Part shown: positions 44,649 to 60,455 of the stretch, piece by piece | How the letters are laid out: each line of letters starts with the position of its first letter | How positions within the stretch are numbered: position 1 is the stretch's first letter | Origin: Archivesica marissinica | Taxonomy: Eukaryota > Mollusca > Bivalvia > Venerida > Vesicomyidae | Assembly: GCA_014843695.1 (NCBI GenBank) | Contig: CM026400.1 | Location: 48,777,003 to 48,841,002 of the forward strand | Length of the DNA: 64,000 bases | Reading direction: 5' to 3' | Notes under the pieces: generated by a model | What the model was told of the DNA's origin: nothing | The model's input: only the letters and a program-made list of their open reading frames with translations | Database searches by the model: none | Translations under genes and position numbers: made by a program

Positions 44649-44670
<22 letters not shown>
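44205..44670 (-). repeat. 119-bp satellite array (right duplication)
   Basis: Near-identical to 35325-35795. Confidence 0.9.
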
Positions 44671-45548
<878 letters not shown>

Positions 45549-45549
<1 letters not shown>

Positions 45550-45722
45550 TATATGTTCGTCGCTACCGGTTGCCCATATGAGCGACATCTCCTGAAGAGA
45601 TTATTAATTTTAGATTTTGGAGGATAGTGCAATGATACAGACAGAGACCCATTCCAAAGTCTCCTCTGGTTCTTTTACGTGCATGGTGTACAACACCGAC
45701 ACAAGACCTCGGTTTAACGTCT
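45549..45722 (-). mobile_element. SINE family 4, head-truncated (right duplication)
   Basis: Same truncation as 36670-36842. Confidence 0.8.
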
Positions 45723-45826
45723 GAGGGAAATGGTTAAGAACACAAACCCATACCGCACCTCCTGGCAAACATTTATGTAATTTATTTAAGTTGGTATGGC
45801 ACTGGATGTAATGAAAACAATCTTAC

Positions 45827-45892
45827 CTCCATCAGGAATATTGCTGAAGGTTTTGTTTCCATATTGAAGTATGCCATTGGAAATAACAAACT
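45827..45892 (-). CDS. 66-nt exon at the satellite edge (module copy 3)
   Basis: Identical in structure and product to 36948-37013. Block D, with more than 13 kb of repeated acceptor-like units, lies directly upstream in the gene's sense. Confidence 0.5.
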
Positions 45893-48800
45893 CTGCAAGA
45901 TAAATGTACATGTTCAACTTGAGTGCACGTGTGTAGTGTGTGTGCTTAAACAAACTCCGCAAGATAAATGTACATGTTCAACATGAGTGCACGTGTGTAG
46001 TGTGTTTAAACAAACTCTGCAAGATAAATGTACATGTTCAACATGAGTGCACGTGTGTAGCGTGTTTAAACAAACTCTGCAAGATAAATTTACATGTTCA
46101 ACGTGAGTGCACGTGTGTAGTGTGTTTGTGTTTAAACAAACTCTGCAAGATAAATGTACATGTTCAACGTGAGTGCACGTGTGTAGTGCGTGTTTAAACA
46201 AACTCTGCAAGATAAATGTACATGTTCAACGTGAGTGCACGTGTGTAGTTCGTGCTTAAACAAACTCTGCAAGATAAATGTACATGTTCAACGTGAGTGC
46301 ACGTGTGTAGTTCGTGCTTAAACAAACTCTGCAAGATAAATGTACATGTTCAACATGAGTGCACGTGTGTAGTTCGTGCTTAAACAAACTCTGCAAGATA
46401 AATGTACATGTTCAACATGAGTGCACGTGTGTAGTTCGTGTTTAAACAAACTCTGCAAGATAAATGTACATGTTCAACGTGGTGAGTGCACGTGTGTAGT
46501 TCGTGCTTAAACAAACTCTGCAAGATAAATGTACATGTTCAACGTGAGTGCACGTGTGTAGTTCGTGCTTAAACAAACTCTGCAAGATAAATGTACATGT
46601 TCAACGTGAGTGCACGTGTGTAGTTCGTGCTTAAACAAACTCTGCAAGATAAATGTACATGTTCAACGTGAGTGCACGTGTGTAGCGTGTTTAAACAAAC
46701 TCTGCAAGATAAATGTACATGTTCAACGTGAGTGCACGTGTGTAGTTCGTGCTTAAACAAACTCTGCAAGATAAATGTACATGTTCAACGTGAGTGCACG
46801 TGTGTAGTGTCGTGTTTAAACAAACTCTGCAAGATAAATGTACATGTTCAACGTGAGTGCACGTGTGTAGTGTGTTTAAACAAACTCTGCAAGATAAATG
46901 TACATGTTCAACATGAGTGCACGTGTGTAGTTCGTGCTTAAACAAACTCTGCAAGATAAATGTACATGTTCAACATGAGTGCACGTGTGTAGTTCGTGCT
47001 TAAACAAACTCTGCAAGATAAATGTACATGTTCAACGTGAGTGCACGTGTGTAGTTCGTGCTTAAACAAACTCTGCAAGATAAATGTACATGTTCAACGT
47101 GAGTGCACGTGTGTAGTTCGTGCTTAAACAAACTCTGCAAGATAAATGTTCAAATGAGTGCACGTGTGTAGTTCGTGTTTAAACAAACTCTGCAAGATAA
47201 ATGTACATGTTCAACGTGAGTGCACGTGTGTAGTTCGTGCTTAAACAAACTCTGCAAGATAAATGTACATGTTCAACGTGAGTGCACGTGTGCACGTGTG
47301 TAGTTGTTTAAACAAACTCTGCAAGATAAATGTACATGTTCAACGTGAGTGCACGTGTGTAGTTCGTGCTTAAACAAACTCTGCAAGATAAATGTACATG
47401 TTCAACGTGAGTGCTTAAACAAACTCTGCAAGATAAATGTACATGTCAACGTTGCACGTGTGTAGTCTTAAACAAACTCTGCAAGATAAATGTACATGTT
47501 CAACGTGAGTGCACGTGTGTAGTTCGTGCTTAAACAAACTCTGCAAGATAAATGTACATGTTCAACGTGAGTGCACGTGTGTAGTTCGTGCTTAAACAAA
47601 CTCTGCAAGATAAATGTACATGTTCAACGTGAGTGCACGTGTGAGTGCTTAAACAAACTCGCAAGATAAATGTACATGTTCAACAGTGCACGTGTGTAGT
47701 GTGTTTAAACAAACTCTGCAAGATAAATGTACATGTTCAACGTGAGTGCACGTGTGTAGTTCGTGCTTAAACAAACATCTGCAAGATAAATGTACATGTT
47801 CAACGTGAGTGCACGTGTGTAGTTCGTGCTTAAACAAACTCTGCAAGATAAATGTACATGTTCAACGTGAGTGCACGTGTGTAGTTCGTGTCTTAAACAA
47901 ACTCTGCAAGATAAATGTACATGTTCAACGTGAGTGCACGTGTGTAGTTCGTGCTTAAACAAACTCTGCAAGATAAATGTACATGTTCAACGTGAGTGCA
48001 CGTGTGTAGTTCGTGTTTAAACAAACTCTGCAAGATAAATGTACATGTTCAACGTGAGTGCACGTGTGTAGTTCGTGCTTAAACAAACTATGCAAGATAA
48101 ATGTACATGTTCAACGTGAGTGCACGTGTGTAGTTCGTGCTTAAACAAACTCTGCAAGATAAATGTACATGTTCAACGTGAGTGCACGTGTGTAGTTCGT
48201 GCTTAAACAAACTCTGCAAGATAAATGTACATGTTCAACGTGAGTGCACGTGTGTAGTTCGTGCTTAAACAAACTCTGCAAGATAAATGTACATGTTCAA
48301 CGTGAGTGCACGTGTGTAGCGTGTTTAAACAAACTCTGCAAGATAAATGTACATGTTCAACGTGAGTGCACGTGTGTAGTTCGTGCTTAAACAAACTCTG
48401 CAAGATATGTACATGTTCAACGTGAGTGCACGTGTGTAGTCGTGTTTAAACAAACTCTGCAAGATAAATGTACATGTTCAACGTGAGTGCACGTGTGTAG
48501 TTCGTGCTTAAACAAACTCTGCAAGATAAATGTACATGTTCAACGTGAGTGCACGTGTGTAGTTCGTGCTTAAACAAACTCTGCAAGATAAATGTACATG
48601 TTCAACTGTGAGTGCACGTGTGTAGTTCGTGCAAGTTCGTGTTAACAAACTCTGCAAGATAAATGTACATGTTCAACGTGAGTGCACGTGTGTAGTTCGT
48701 GCTTAAACAAACTCTGCAAGATAAATGTACATGTTCAACGTGAGTGCACGTGTGTAGTTCGTGCTTAAACAAACTCTGCAAGATATGTACATGTTCAACG

Positions 48801-51800
48801 TGAGTGCACGTGTGTAGTTGTGTTTAAACAAACTCTGCAAGATAAATGTACATGTTCAACGTGAGTGCACGTGTGTAGTTCGTGCTTAAACAAACTATGC
48901 AAGATATGTTCAACGTGAGTGCACGTGTGTGTTCGTGCTTAAACAAACTCTGCAAGATAAATGTACATGTTCAACGTGATGAGTGCACGTGTGTAGTTCG
49001 TGCTTAAACAAACTCTGCAAGATAAATGTACATGTTCAACGTGAGTGCACGTGTGTAGCTTGTGTTTAAACAAACTATGCAAGATAAATGTACATGTTCA
49101 ACGTGAGTGCACGTGTGTAGTTCGTGTTTAAACAAACTCTGCAAGATAAATGTACATGTTCAACGTGAGTGCACGTGTGTAGTTCGTGTTTAAACAAACT
49201 CTGCAAGATAAATGTACATGTTCAACGTGAGTGCACGTGTGTAGCGTGTTTAAACAAACTCTGCAAGATAAATGTACATGTTCAACATGAGTGCACGTGT
49301 GTAGTTCGTGTTTAAACAAACTCTGCAAGATAAATGTACATGTTCAACGTGAGTGCACGTGTGTAGTTCGTGTTTAAACAAACTTGCAAGATAAATGTAC
49401 ATGTTCAACGTGAGTGCACGTGTGTAGTGTGTGTAAACAAACTATGCAAGATAAATGTACATGTTCAACGTGAGTGCACGTGTGTAGTTCGTGCTTAAAC
49501 AAACTCTGCAAGATAAATGTACATGTTCAACGTGAGTGCACGTGTGTAGTTCGTGCTTAAACAAACTCTGCAAGATAAATGTACATGTTCAACGTGAGTG
49601 CACGTGTGTAGTTCGTGCTTAAACAAACTCTGCAAGATAAATGTACATGTTCAACGTGAGTGCAGGTGTCGTGTTAAACAAACTTGCAAGATAATGTCGT
49701 GTTAAAAACTTGCAAGATAAATGTACATGTTCAACGTGAGTGCACGTGTGTAGTTCGTGCTTAAACAAACTCTGCAAGATAAATGTACATGTTCAACGTG
49801 AGTGCACGTGTGTAGTTCGTGCTTAAACAAACTCTGCAAGATAAATGTACATGTTCAACGTGAGTGCACGTGTGTAGTTCGTGCTTAAACAAACTCTGCA
49901 AGATAAATGTACATGTTCAACGTGAGTGCACGTGTGTAGTTCGTGCTTAAACAAACTCTGCAAGATAAATGTACATGTTCAACGTGAGTGCACGTGTGTA
50001 GGTGTTTAAACAAACTCTGCAAGATAAATGTACATGTTCAACGTGAGTGCACGTGTGTAGTGTGTTTAAACAAACTCTGCAAGATAAATGTACATGTTCA
50101 ACATGAGTGCACGTGTGTAGTTCGTGTTTAAACAAACTCTGCAAGATAAATGTACATGTTCAACGTGAGTGCACGTGTGTAGCGTGTTTAAACAAACTCT
50201 GCAAGATAAATGTACATGTTCAACGTGAGTGCACGTGTGTAGTTCGTGTTTAAACAAACTCTGCAAGATAAATGTACATGTTCAACGTGAGTGCACGTGT
50301 GTAGTTCGTGTTTAAACAAACTCTGCAAGATAAATGTACATGTTCAACGTGAGTGCACGTGTGTAGTTCGTGCTTAAACAAACTATGCAAGATAAATGTA
50401 CATGTTCAACGTGAGTGCACGTGTGTAGTTCGTGCTTAAACAAACTCTGCAAGATAAATGTACATGTTCAACGTGAGTGCACGTGTGTAGTTCGTGCTTA
50501 AACAAACTCTGCAAGATAAATGTACATGTTCAACGTGAGTGCACGTGTGTAGTTCGTGCTTAAACAAACTCTGCAAGATAAATGTACATGTTCAACATGA
50601 GTGCACGTGTGTAGTTCGTGCTTAAACAAACTCTGCAAGATAAATGTACATGTTCAACGTGAGTGCACGTGTGTAGTTCGTGCTTAAACAAACTCTGCAA
50701 GATAAATGTACATGTTCAACGTGAGTGCACGTGTGTAGTTCGTGCTTAAACAAACTCTGCAAGATAAATGTACATGTTCAACGTGAGTGCACGTGTGTAG
50801 CGTGTTTAAACAAACTCTGCAAGATAAATGTACATGTTCAACGTGAGTGCACGTGTGTAGTTCGTGCTTAAACAAACTCTGCAAGATAAATGTACATGTT
50901 CAACGTGAGTGCACGTGTGTAGTGTGTTTAAACAAACTCTGCAAGATAAATGTACATGTTCAACGTGAGTGCACGTGTGTAGTGTGTTTAAACAAACTCT
51001 GCAAGATAAATGTACATGTTCAACGTGAGTGCACGTGTGTAGTTCGTGCTTAAACAAACTCTGCAAGATAAATGTACATGTTCAACATGAGTGCACGTGT
51101 GTAGTTCGTGCTTAAACAAACTCTGCAAGATAAATGTACATGTTCAACGTGAGTGCACGTGTGTAGTTCGTGCTTAAACAAACTCTGCAAGATAAATGTA
51201 CATGTTCAACGTGAGTGCACGTGTGTAGTTCGTGTTTAAACAAACTCTGCAAGATAAATGTTCAACATGAGTGCACGTGTGTAGTTCGTGTTTAAACAAA
51301 CTCTGCAAGATAAATGTACATGTTCAACGTGAGTGCACGTGTGTAGTTCGTGCTTAAACAAACTCTGCAAGATAAATGTACATGTTCAACGTGAGTGCAC
51401 GTGTGTAGTTCGTGCTTAAACAAACTATGCAAGATAAATGTACATGTTCAACGTGAGTGCACGTGTGTAGTTCGTGCTTAAACAAACTCTGCAAGATAAA
51501 TGTACATGTTCAACGTGAGTGCACGTGTGTAGTTCGTGTTTAAACAAACTCTGCAAGATAAATGTACATGTTCAACGTGAGTGCACGTGTGTAGTTCGTG
51601 TTTAAACAAACTCTGCAAGATAAATGTACATGTTCAACGTGAGTGCACGTGTGTAGTTCGTGCTTAAACAAACTCTGCAAGATAAATGTACATGTTCAAC
51701 GTGAGTGCACGTGTGTAGTTCGTGCTTAAACAAACTCTGCAAGATAAATGTACATGTTCAACGTGAGTGCACGTGTGTAGTTCGTGCTTAAACAAACTCT

Positions 51801-54800
51801 GCAAGATAAATGTACATGTTCAACGTGAGTGCACGTGTGTAGTTCGTGCTTAAACAAACTCTGCAAGATAAATGTACATGTTCAACGTGAGTGCACGTGT
51901 GTAGTGTGTTTAAACAAACTCTGCAAGATAAATGTACATGTTCAACGTGAGTGCACGTGTGTAGTTCGTGCTTAAACAAACTCTGCAAGATAAATGTACA
52001 TGTTCAACGTGAGTGCACGTGTGTAGCGTGTTTAAACAAACTCTGCAAGATAAATGTACATGTTCAACGTGAGTGCACGTGTGTAGTTCGTGCTTAAACA
52101 AACTCTGCAAGATAAATGTACATGTTCAACGTGAGTGCACGTGTGTAGTTCGTGCTTAAACAAACTCTGCAAGATAAATGTACATGTTCAACGTGAGTGC
52201 ACGTGTGTAGTTCGTGCTTAAACAAACTCTGCAAGATAAATGTACATGTTCAACGTGAGTGCACGTGTGTAGTTCGTGCTTAAACAAACTCTGCAAGATA
52301 AATGTACATGTTCAACGTGAGTGCACGTGTGTAGTTCGTGCTTAAACAAACTCTGCAAGATAAATGTACATGTTCAACGTGAGTGCACGTGTGTAGTTCG
52401 TGCTTAAACAAACTCTGCAAGATAAATGTACATGTTCAACGTGAGTGCACGTGTGTAGTTCGTGCTTAAACAAACTCTGCAAGATAAATGTACATGTTCA
52501 ACGTGAGTGCACGTGTGTAGTTCGTGCTTAAACAAACTCTGCAAGATAAATGTACATGTTCAACGTGAGTGCACGTGTGTAGTTCGTGCTTAAACAAACT
52601 CTGCAAGATAAATGTACATGTTCAACGTGAGTGCACGTGTGTAGTTCGTGCTTAAACAAACTCTGCAAGATAAATGTACATGTTCAACGTGAGTGCACGT
52701 GTGTAGTTCGTGTTAAACAAACTCTGCAAGATAAATGTACATGTTCAACGTGAGTGCACGTGTGTAGTTCGTGTTTAAACAAACTCTGCAAGATAAATGT
52801 ACATGTTCAACGTGAGTGCACGTGTGTAGTTCGTGTTTAAACAAACTCTGCAAGATAAATGTACATGTTCAACGTGAGTGCACGTGTGTAGTTCGTGCTT
52901 AAACAAACTATGCAAGATAAATGTACATGTTCAACGTGAGTGCACGTGTGTAGCGTGTTTAAACAAACTATGCAAGATAAATGTACATGTTCAACGTGAG
53001 TGCACGTGTGTAGTTCGTGCTTAAACAAACTCTGCAAGATAAATGTACATGTTCAACGTGAGTGCACGTGTGTAGTGTGTTTAAACAAACTCTGCAAGAT
53101 AAATGTACATGTTCAACGTGAGTGCACGTGTGTAGTTCGTGCTTAAACAAACTCTGCAAGATAAATGTACATGTTCAACGTGAGTGCACGTGTGTAGTTC
53201 GTGTTTAAACAAACTCTGCAAGATAAATGTACATGTTCAACGTGAGTGCACGTGTGTAGTTCGTGCTTAAACAAACTCTGCAAGATAAATGTACATGTTC
53301 AACGTGAGTGCACGTGTGTAGCGTGTTTAAACAAACTATGCAAGATAAATGTACATGTTCAACGTGAGTGCACGTGTGTAGTTCGTGTTTAAACAAACTC
53401 TGCAAGATAAATGTACATGTTCAACGTGAGTGCACGTGTGTAGTTCGTGCTTAAACAAACTCTGCAAGATAAATGTACATGTTCAACATGAGTGCACGTG
53501 TGTAGTTCGTGTTTAAACAAACTCTGCAAGATAAATGTACATGTTCAACGTGAGTGCACGTGTGTAGTTCGTGTTTAAACAAACTCTGCAAGATAAATGT
53601 TCAACATGAGTGCACGTGTGTAGTTCGTGTTTAAACAAACTCTGCAAGATAAATGTACATGTTCAACGTGAGTGCACGTGTGTAGTTCGTGCTTAAACAA
53701 ACTATGCAAGATAAATGTACATGTTCAACGTGAGTGCACGTGTGTAGTTCGTGCTTAAACAAACTATGCAAGATAAATGTACATGTTCAACGTGAGTGCA
53801 CGTGTGTAGCGTGTTTAAACAAACTATGCAAGATAAATGTACATGTTCAACGTGAGTGCACGTGTGTAGTTCGTGTTTAAACAAACTATGCAAGATAAAT
53901 GTACATGTTCAACGTGAGTGCACGTGTGTAGTTCGTGCTTAAACAAACTCTGCAAGATAAATGTACATGTTCAACGTGAGTGCGACGTGTGTAGTTCGTG
54001 TTTAAACAAACTCTGCAAGATAAATGTACATGTTCAACGTGAGTGCACGTGTGTAGTTCGTGTTTAAACAAACTCTGCAAGATAAATGTACATGTTCAAC
54101 GTGAGTGCACGTGTGTAGTTCGTGCTTAAACAAACTATGCAAGATAAATGTACATGTTCAACGTGAGTGCACGTGTGTAGTTCGTGCTGTTCAAGTGGTG
54201 TTTAAACAAACTCTGCAAGATAAATGTACATGTTCAACGTGAGTGCACGTGTGTAGTTCGTGCTTAAACAAACTCTGCAAGATAAATGTACATGTTCAAC
54301 TGAGTGCAGTTGTGTTTTGGTTTTGGTGGTGTGTGTTGTGTTAACAAACTCTGCAAGATAAATGTACATGTTCAACGTGAGTGCACGTGTGTAGTTCGTG
54401 CTTAAACAAACTCTGCAAGATAAATGTACATGTTCAACGTGAGTGCACGTGTGTAGTTGTGTTTAAACAAACTATGCAAGATAAATGTACATGTTCAACG
54501 TGAGTGCACGTGTGTAGTTCGTGCTAACAAACTAACACTCTGCAAGATAAATGTACATGTTCAACGTGAGTGCACGTGTGTAGTTCGTGCTTAAACAAAC
54601 TCTGCAAGATAAATGTACATGTTCAACGTGAGTGCACGTGTGTAGTTCGTGCTTAAACAAACTCTGCAAGATAAATGTACATGTTCAACGTGAGTGCACG
54701 TGTGTAGTTGTGTTTAAACAAACTATGCAAGATAAATGTACATGTTCAACGTGAGTGCACGTGTGTAGTTCGTGCTTAAACAAACTCTGCAAGATAAATG

Positions 54801-57800
54801 TACATGTTCAACGTGAGTGCACGTGTGTAGTTCGTGCTTAAACAAACTCTGCAAGATAAATGTACATGTTCAACGTGAGTGCACGTGTGTAGCGTTTTAA
54901 ACAAACTCTGCAAGATAAATGTACATGTTCAACATGAGTGCACGTGTGTAGTTCGTGCTTAAACAAACTCTGCAAGATAAATGTACATGTTCAACGTGAG
55001 TGCACGTGTGTAGTTCGTGCTTAAACAAACTCTGCAAGATAAATGTACATGTTCAACGTGAGTGCACGTGTGTAGTTTGTGTAAACAAACTATGCAAGAT
55101 AAATGTACATGTTCAACGTGAGTGCACGTGTGTAGTTCGTGCTTAAACAAACTCTGCAAGATAAATGTACATGTTCAACGTGAGTGCACGTGTGTAGTTC
55201 GTGCTTAAACAATGCAAGATAAATGTACATGTTCAACATGAGTGCACGTGTGTAGTTCGTGCTAAACAAACTCTGCAAGATAAATGTACATGTTCAACGT
55301 GAGTGCAGTGTGTAGGTGTTTTGGTTGTTTGTGGTGCGTGTGTACAAAACTCTGCAAGATAAATGTACATGTTCAACGTGAGTGCACGTGTGTAGTTCGT
55401 GCTTAACAAACTATGCAAGATAAATGTACATGTTCAACGTGAGTGCACGTGTGTAGTTCGTGTTTAAACAAACTCTGCAAGATAAATGTACATGTTCAAC
55501 GTGAGTGCACGTGTGTAGTTCGTGTTTAAACAAACTCTGCAAGATAAATGTACATGTTCAACGTGAGTGCACGTGTGTAGTTCGTGTTTAAACAAACTAT
55601 GCAAGATAAATGTACATGTTCAACGTGAGTGCACTTGTTTGTTGTTGGGGTGTGTAGTGTGTTTAAACAAACTCTGCAAGATAAATGTACATGTGAGTGC
55701 ACGTGTGTAGGTGTTTAAACAAACTATGCAAGATAAATGTACATGTTCAACGTGAGTGCACGTGTGTAGTTCGTGCTTAAACAAACTATGCAAGATAAAT
55801 GTACATGTTCAACGTGAGTGCACGTGTGTAGTTCGTGCTTAAACAAACTATGCAAGATAAATGTACATGTTCAACGTGAGTGCACGTGTGTAGCCTGATT
55901 AAACAAAATATGCAAGATAAATGTACATGTTCAACGTGAGTGCACGTGTGTAGTTCGTGTTTAAACAAACTATGCAAGATAAATGTACATGTTCAACGTG
56001 AGTGCACGTGTGTAGTTCGTGCTTAAACAAACTCTGCAAGATAAATGTACATGTTCAACGTGAGTGCACGTGTGTAGCGTTTTTAAACAAACTCTGCAAG
56101 ATAAATGTACATGTTCAACGTGAGTGCACGTGTGTAGTTCGTGCTTAAACAAACTATGCAAGATAAATGTACATGTTCAACGTGAGTGCACGTGTGTAGT
56201 GTGTTTAAACAAACTATGCAAGATAAATGTACATGTTCAACGTGAGTGCACGTGTGTAGTTCGTGCTTAAACAAACTCTGCAAGATAAATGTACATGTTC
56301 AACGTGAGTGCACGTGTGTAGTTCGTGCTTAAACAAACTCTGCAAGATAAATGTACATGTTCAACATGAGTGCACGTGTGTAGTCTTAAACAAACTCTGC
56401 AAGATAAATGTACATGTTCAACATGAGTGCACGTGTGTAGTTCGTGCTTAAACAAACTATGCAAGATAAATGTACATTGGTGTTCAACGTGAGTGCACGG
56501 TGGTGTTGTGTAGTTCGTGTTTAAACAAACTATGCAAGATATAATGTACATGTTCAACGTGAGTGCACGTGTGAGTTCTTAAACAAACTAGCAAGATAAA
56601 TGTACATGTTCAACAGTGCACGTGTGTAGTTTGTTTAAACAAACTATGCAAGATAAATGTACATGTTCAACGTGAGTGCACGTGTGTAGTTCGTGTTTAA
56701 ACAAACTATTGCGTGTGTAGATAAATGTACATGTTCAACGTGAGTGCACGTGTGTAGTTCGTGTTTAAACAAACTATGCAAGATAAATGTACATGTTCAA
56801 CGTGTGAGTGCACGTGTGTAGTTCGTGTTTAAACAAACTATGCAAGATAAATGTACATGTTCAACGTGAGTGCACGTGTGTAGTTTGTGTTAAACAAACT
56901 ATGCAAGATAAATGTACATGTTCAACGTGAGTGCACGTGTGTAGTTCGTGTTTAAACAAACTATGCAAGATAAATGTACATGTTCAACATGAGTGCACGT
57001 GTGTAGTTCGTGTTTAAACAAACTTGGTTGTTTGGTGGTGTGTGTTGTGTTTTTGGTTGTTGTTGTGGGTGGTGTGTTTTGTGTTATGCAAGATAAATGT
57101 CATGTTCAACGTGAGTGCACGTGTGTAGTTCGTGCTTAAACAAACTAGCAAGAAAATGCTGTTCAACGTGAGTGCACGTGTGTAGCGTGTTTAAACAAAC
57201 TATGCAAGATAATGTACATGTTCAACGTGAGTGCACGTGTGTAGTTCGTGTTTAAACAAACTATGCAAGATAAATGTATATGTTCAACGTGAGTGCACGT
57301 GTGTAGCGTGTCTAAACAAACTATGCAAGATAAATGTACATGTTCAACGTGAGTGCACGTGTGTAGTTCGTGTTTAAACAAACTATGCAAGATAAATGTA
57401 CATGTTCAACGTGAGTGCACGTGTGTAGTTCGTGTTTAGGAACAAATTCTGAAGATAAATGTACATGTTCAACGTGAGTGCACGTGTGTAGTGTGTTTAA
57501 ACAAACTATGCAAGATAAATGTACATGTTCAACGTGAGTGCACGTGTGTAGTTCGTGCTTAAACAAAATCTGCAAGATAAATGTACATGTTCAACGTGAG
57601 TGCACGTGTGTAGTTCGTGTTTAATGTTCAAACTCTGCAAGATAAATGTACATGTTCAACGTGATGTGCACGTGTGTAGTTCGTGCTAAACAAACTCTGC
57701 AAGATAAATGTACATGTTCAACGTGAGTGCAGTGTGTAGTGCACGTGGTAGTTCGTGCTTAAACAAACTCTGCAAGATAAATGTGCTTACGTGAGTGCAC

Positions 57801-59455
57801 GTGTGTACAAAACTCTGCAAGATAAATGTACATGTTCAACGTGAGTGCACGTGTGTAGTTCGTGCTTAACAAACTCTGCAAGATAAATGTACATGTTCAA
57901 CGTGAGTGCACGGTGTAGTTCGTGCTTAAACAAACTCTGCAAGATAAATGTACATGTTCAACGTGAGTGCACGTGTGTAGTTCGTGCTTAAACAAACTCT
58001 GCAAGATAAATGTACATGTTCAACGTGAGTGCACGTGTGTAGTTCGTGTTTAAACAAACTCTGCAGATAAATGTACATGTTCAACGTGAGTGCACTCTGT
58101 TTAAACAAAAGATAAATGTACAAATGAGAGCACGTGTGTAGTGTGTTTAAACAAACTCTGCTGCAAGATAAATGTACATGTGAGTGCACGTGTGTAGGTG
58201 TTTAAACAAACTCTGCAAGATAAATGTACATGTTCAACATGAGTGCACGTGTGTAGTTCGTGCTTAAACAAACTCTGCAAGATAAATGTACATGTTCAAC
58301 GTGAGTGCACGTGTGTAGCGTGTTTAAACAAACTCTGCAAGATAAATGTACATGTTCAACGTGAGTGCACGTGTGTAGTTCATGCTTAAACAAACTATGC
58401 AAGATAAATGTACATGTTCAACATGAGTGCTCGCGTGTAGTTCGTGTTTAAACAAACTCTGCAAGATAAATGTACATGTTCAACGTGTGTGCACGTGTGT
58501 AGTTCGTGCTTAAACAAACTATGCAAGATAAATGTACATGTTCAACGTGAGTGCACGTGTGTAGTGTGTTTAAACAAACTCTGCAAGATAAATGTACATG
58601 TTCAACGTGAGTGCACGTGTGTAGTGTGTTTAAACAAACTCTGCAAGATAAATGTACATGTTCAACGTGAGAGCACGTGTGTAGTGTGTTTAAACAAACT
58701 CTGCAAGATAAATGTACATGTTCAACGTGAGTGCACGTGTGTAGTGTGTTTAAACAAACTCTGCAAGATAAATGTACATGTTCAACGTGAGTGCACGTGT
58801 GTAGCGTGTTTAAACAACTCTGCAAGATAATGTACATGTTCAACGTGAGTGCACGTGTGTAGTTCGTGCTTAAGCAAACTCTGCAAGATAAATGTACATG
58901 TTCAACGTGAGTGCACGTGTGTAGCGTGTTTAAACAAACTATGCAAGATAAATGTATATGTTCAACGTGAGTGCACGTGTGTAGCGTGTTTAAAAAAACT
59001 ATGCAAGATAAATGTACATGTCAACGTGAGTGCACGTGTGTAGTTCGTGCTTAAACAAACTATGCAAGATAAATGTATATGTTCAACGTGAGTGCACGTG
59101 TGTAGCGTGTTTAAACAAACTATGCAAGATAAATGTACATGTTCAACGTGAGTGCACGTGTGTAGCGTGTTTAAACAAACTATGCAAGATAAATGTACAT
59201 GTTCAACGTGAGTGCACGTGTGTAGTTCGTGTTTAAACAAACTATGCAAGATAAATGTACATGTTCAACGTGAGTGCACGTGTGTAGTTCGTGTTTAAAC
59301 AAACTATGCAAGATAAATGTACATGTTCAACGTGAGTGCACGTGTGTAGTTCGTGCTTAAACAAACTATGCAAGATAAATGTACATGTTCAACGTGAGTG
59401 CACGTGTGTAGTGTGCTTAAACAAACTCTGCAAGATAAATGTACATGTTCAACGT
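45885..59455 (-). repeat. 60/62-bp satellite, block D (13.6 kb, to the gap)
   Basis: More than 200 units, mainly the 62-bp form. Regular to about 53.9 kb, then increasingly irregular with truncated units and G/T-only insertions (about 54302, 55312, 55632, 57024-57085). It ends at an assembly gap, so the true length is unknown. Arrays of 60-bp units at 58.5-59.4 kb again give open frames that are artefacts. Confidence 0.97.
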
Positions 59456-60455
59456 NNNNNNNNNNNNNNNNNNNNNNNNNNNNNNNNNNNNNNNNNNNNN
59501 NNNNNNNNNNNNNNNNNNNNNNNNNNNNNNNNNNNNNNNNNNNNNNNNNNNNNNNNNNNNNNNNNNNNNNNNNNNNNNNNNNNNNNNNNNNNNNNNNNNN
59601 NNNNNNNNNNNNNNNNNNNNNNNNNNNNNNNNNNNNNNNNNNNNNNNNNNNNNNNNNNNNNNNNNNNNNNNNNNNNNNNNNNNNNNNNNNNNNNNNNNNN
59701 NNNNNNNNNNNNNNNNNNNNNNNNNNNNNNNNNNNNNNNNNNNNNNNNNNNNNNNNNNNNNNNNNNNNNNNNNNNNNNNNNNNNNNNNNNNNNNNNNNNN
59801 NNNNNNNNNNNNNNNNNNNNNNNNNNNNNNNNNNNNNNNNNNNNNNNNNNNNNNNNNNNNNNNNNNNNNNNNNNNNNNNNNNNNNNNNNNNNNNNNNNNN
59901 NNNNNNNNNNNNNNNNNNNNNNNNNNNNNNNNNNNNNNNNNNNNNNNNNNNNNNNNNNNNNNNNNNNNNNNNNNNNNNNNNNNNNNNNNNNNNNNNNNNN
60001 NNNNNNNNNNNNNNNNNNNNNNNNNNNNNNNNNNNNNNNNNNNNNNNNNNNNNNNNNNNNNNNNNNNNNNNNNNNNNNNNNNNNNNNNNNNNNNNNNNNN
60101 NNNNNNNNNNNNNNNNNNNNNNNNNNNNNNNNNNNNNNNNNNNNNNNNNNNNNNNNNNNNNNNNNNNNNNNNNNNNNNNNNNNNNNNNNNNNNNNNNNNN
60201 NNNNNNNNNNNNNNNNNNNNNNNNNNNNNNNNNNNNNNNNNNNNNNNNNNNNNNNNNNNNNNNNNNNNNNNNNNNNNNNNNNNNNNNNNNNNNNNNNNNN
60301 NNNNNNNNNNNNNNNNNNNNNNNNNNNNNNNNNNNNNNNNNNNNNNNNNNNNNNNNNNNNNNNNNNNNNNNNNNNNNNNNNNNNNNNNNNNNNNNNNNNN
60401 NNNNNNNNNNNNNNNNNNNNNNNNNNNNNNNNNNNNNNNNNNNNNNNNNNNNNNN
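59456..60455. other. Assembly gap of exactly 1,000 N
   Basis: A round-number gap joins satellite block D to the inverted copy of the 12-bp repeat. Its size is a placeholder, so the distance and even the order or orientation across it are not established by the sequence. Confidence 0.99.
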
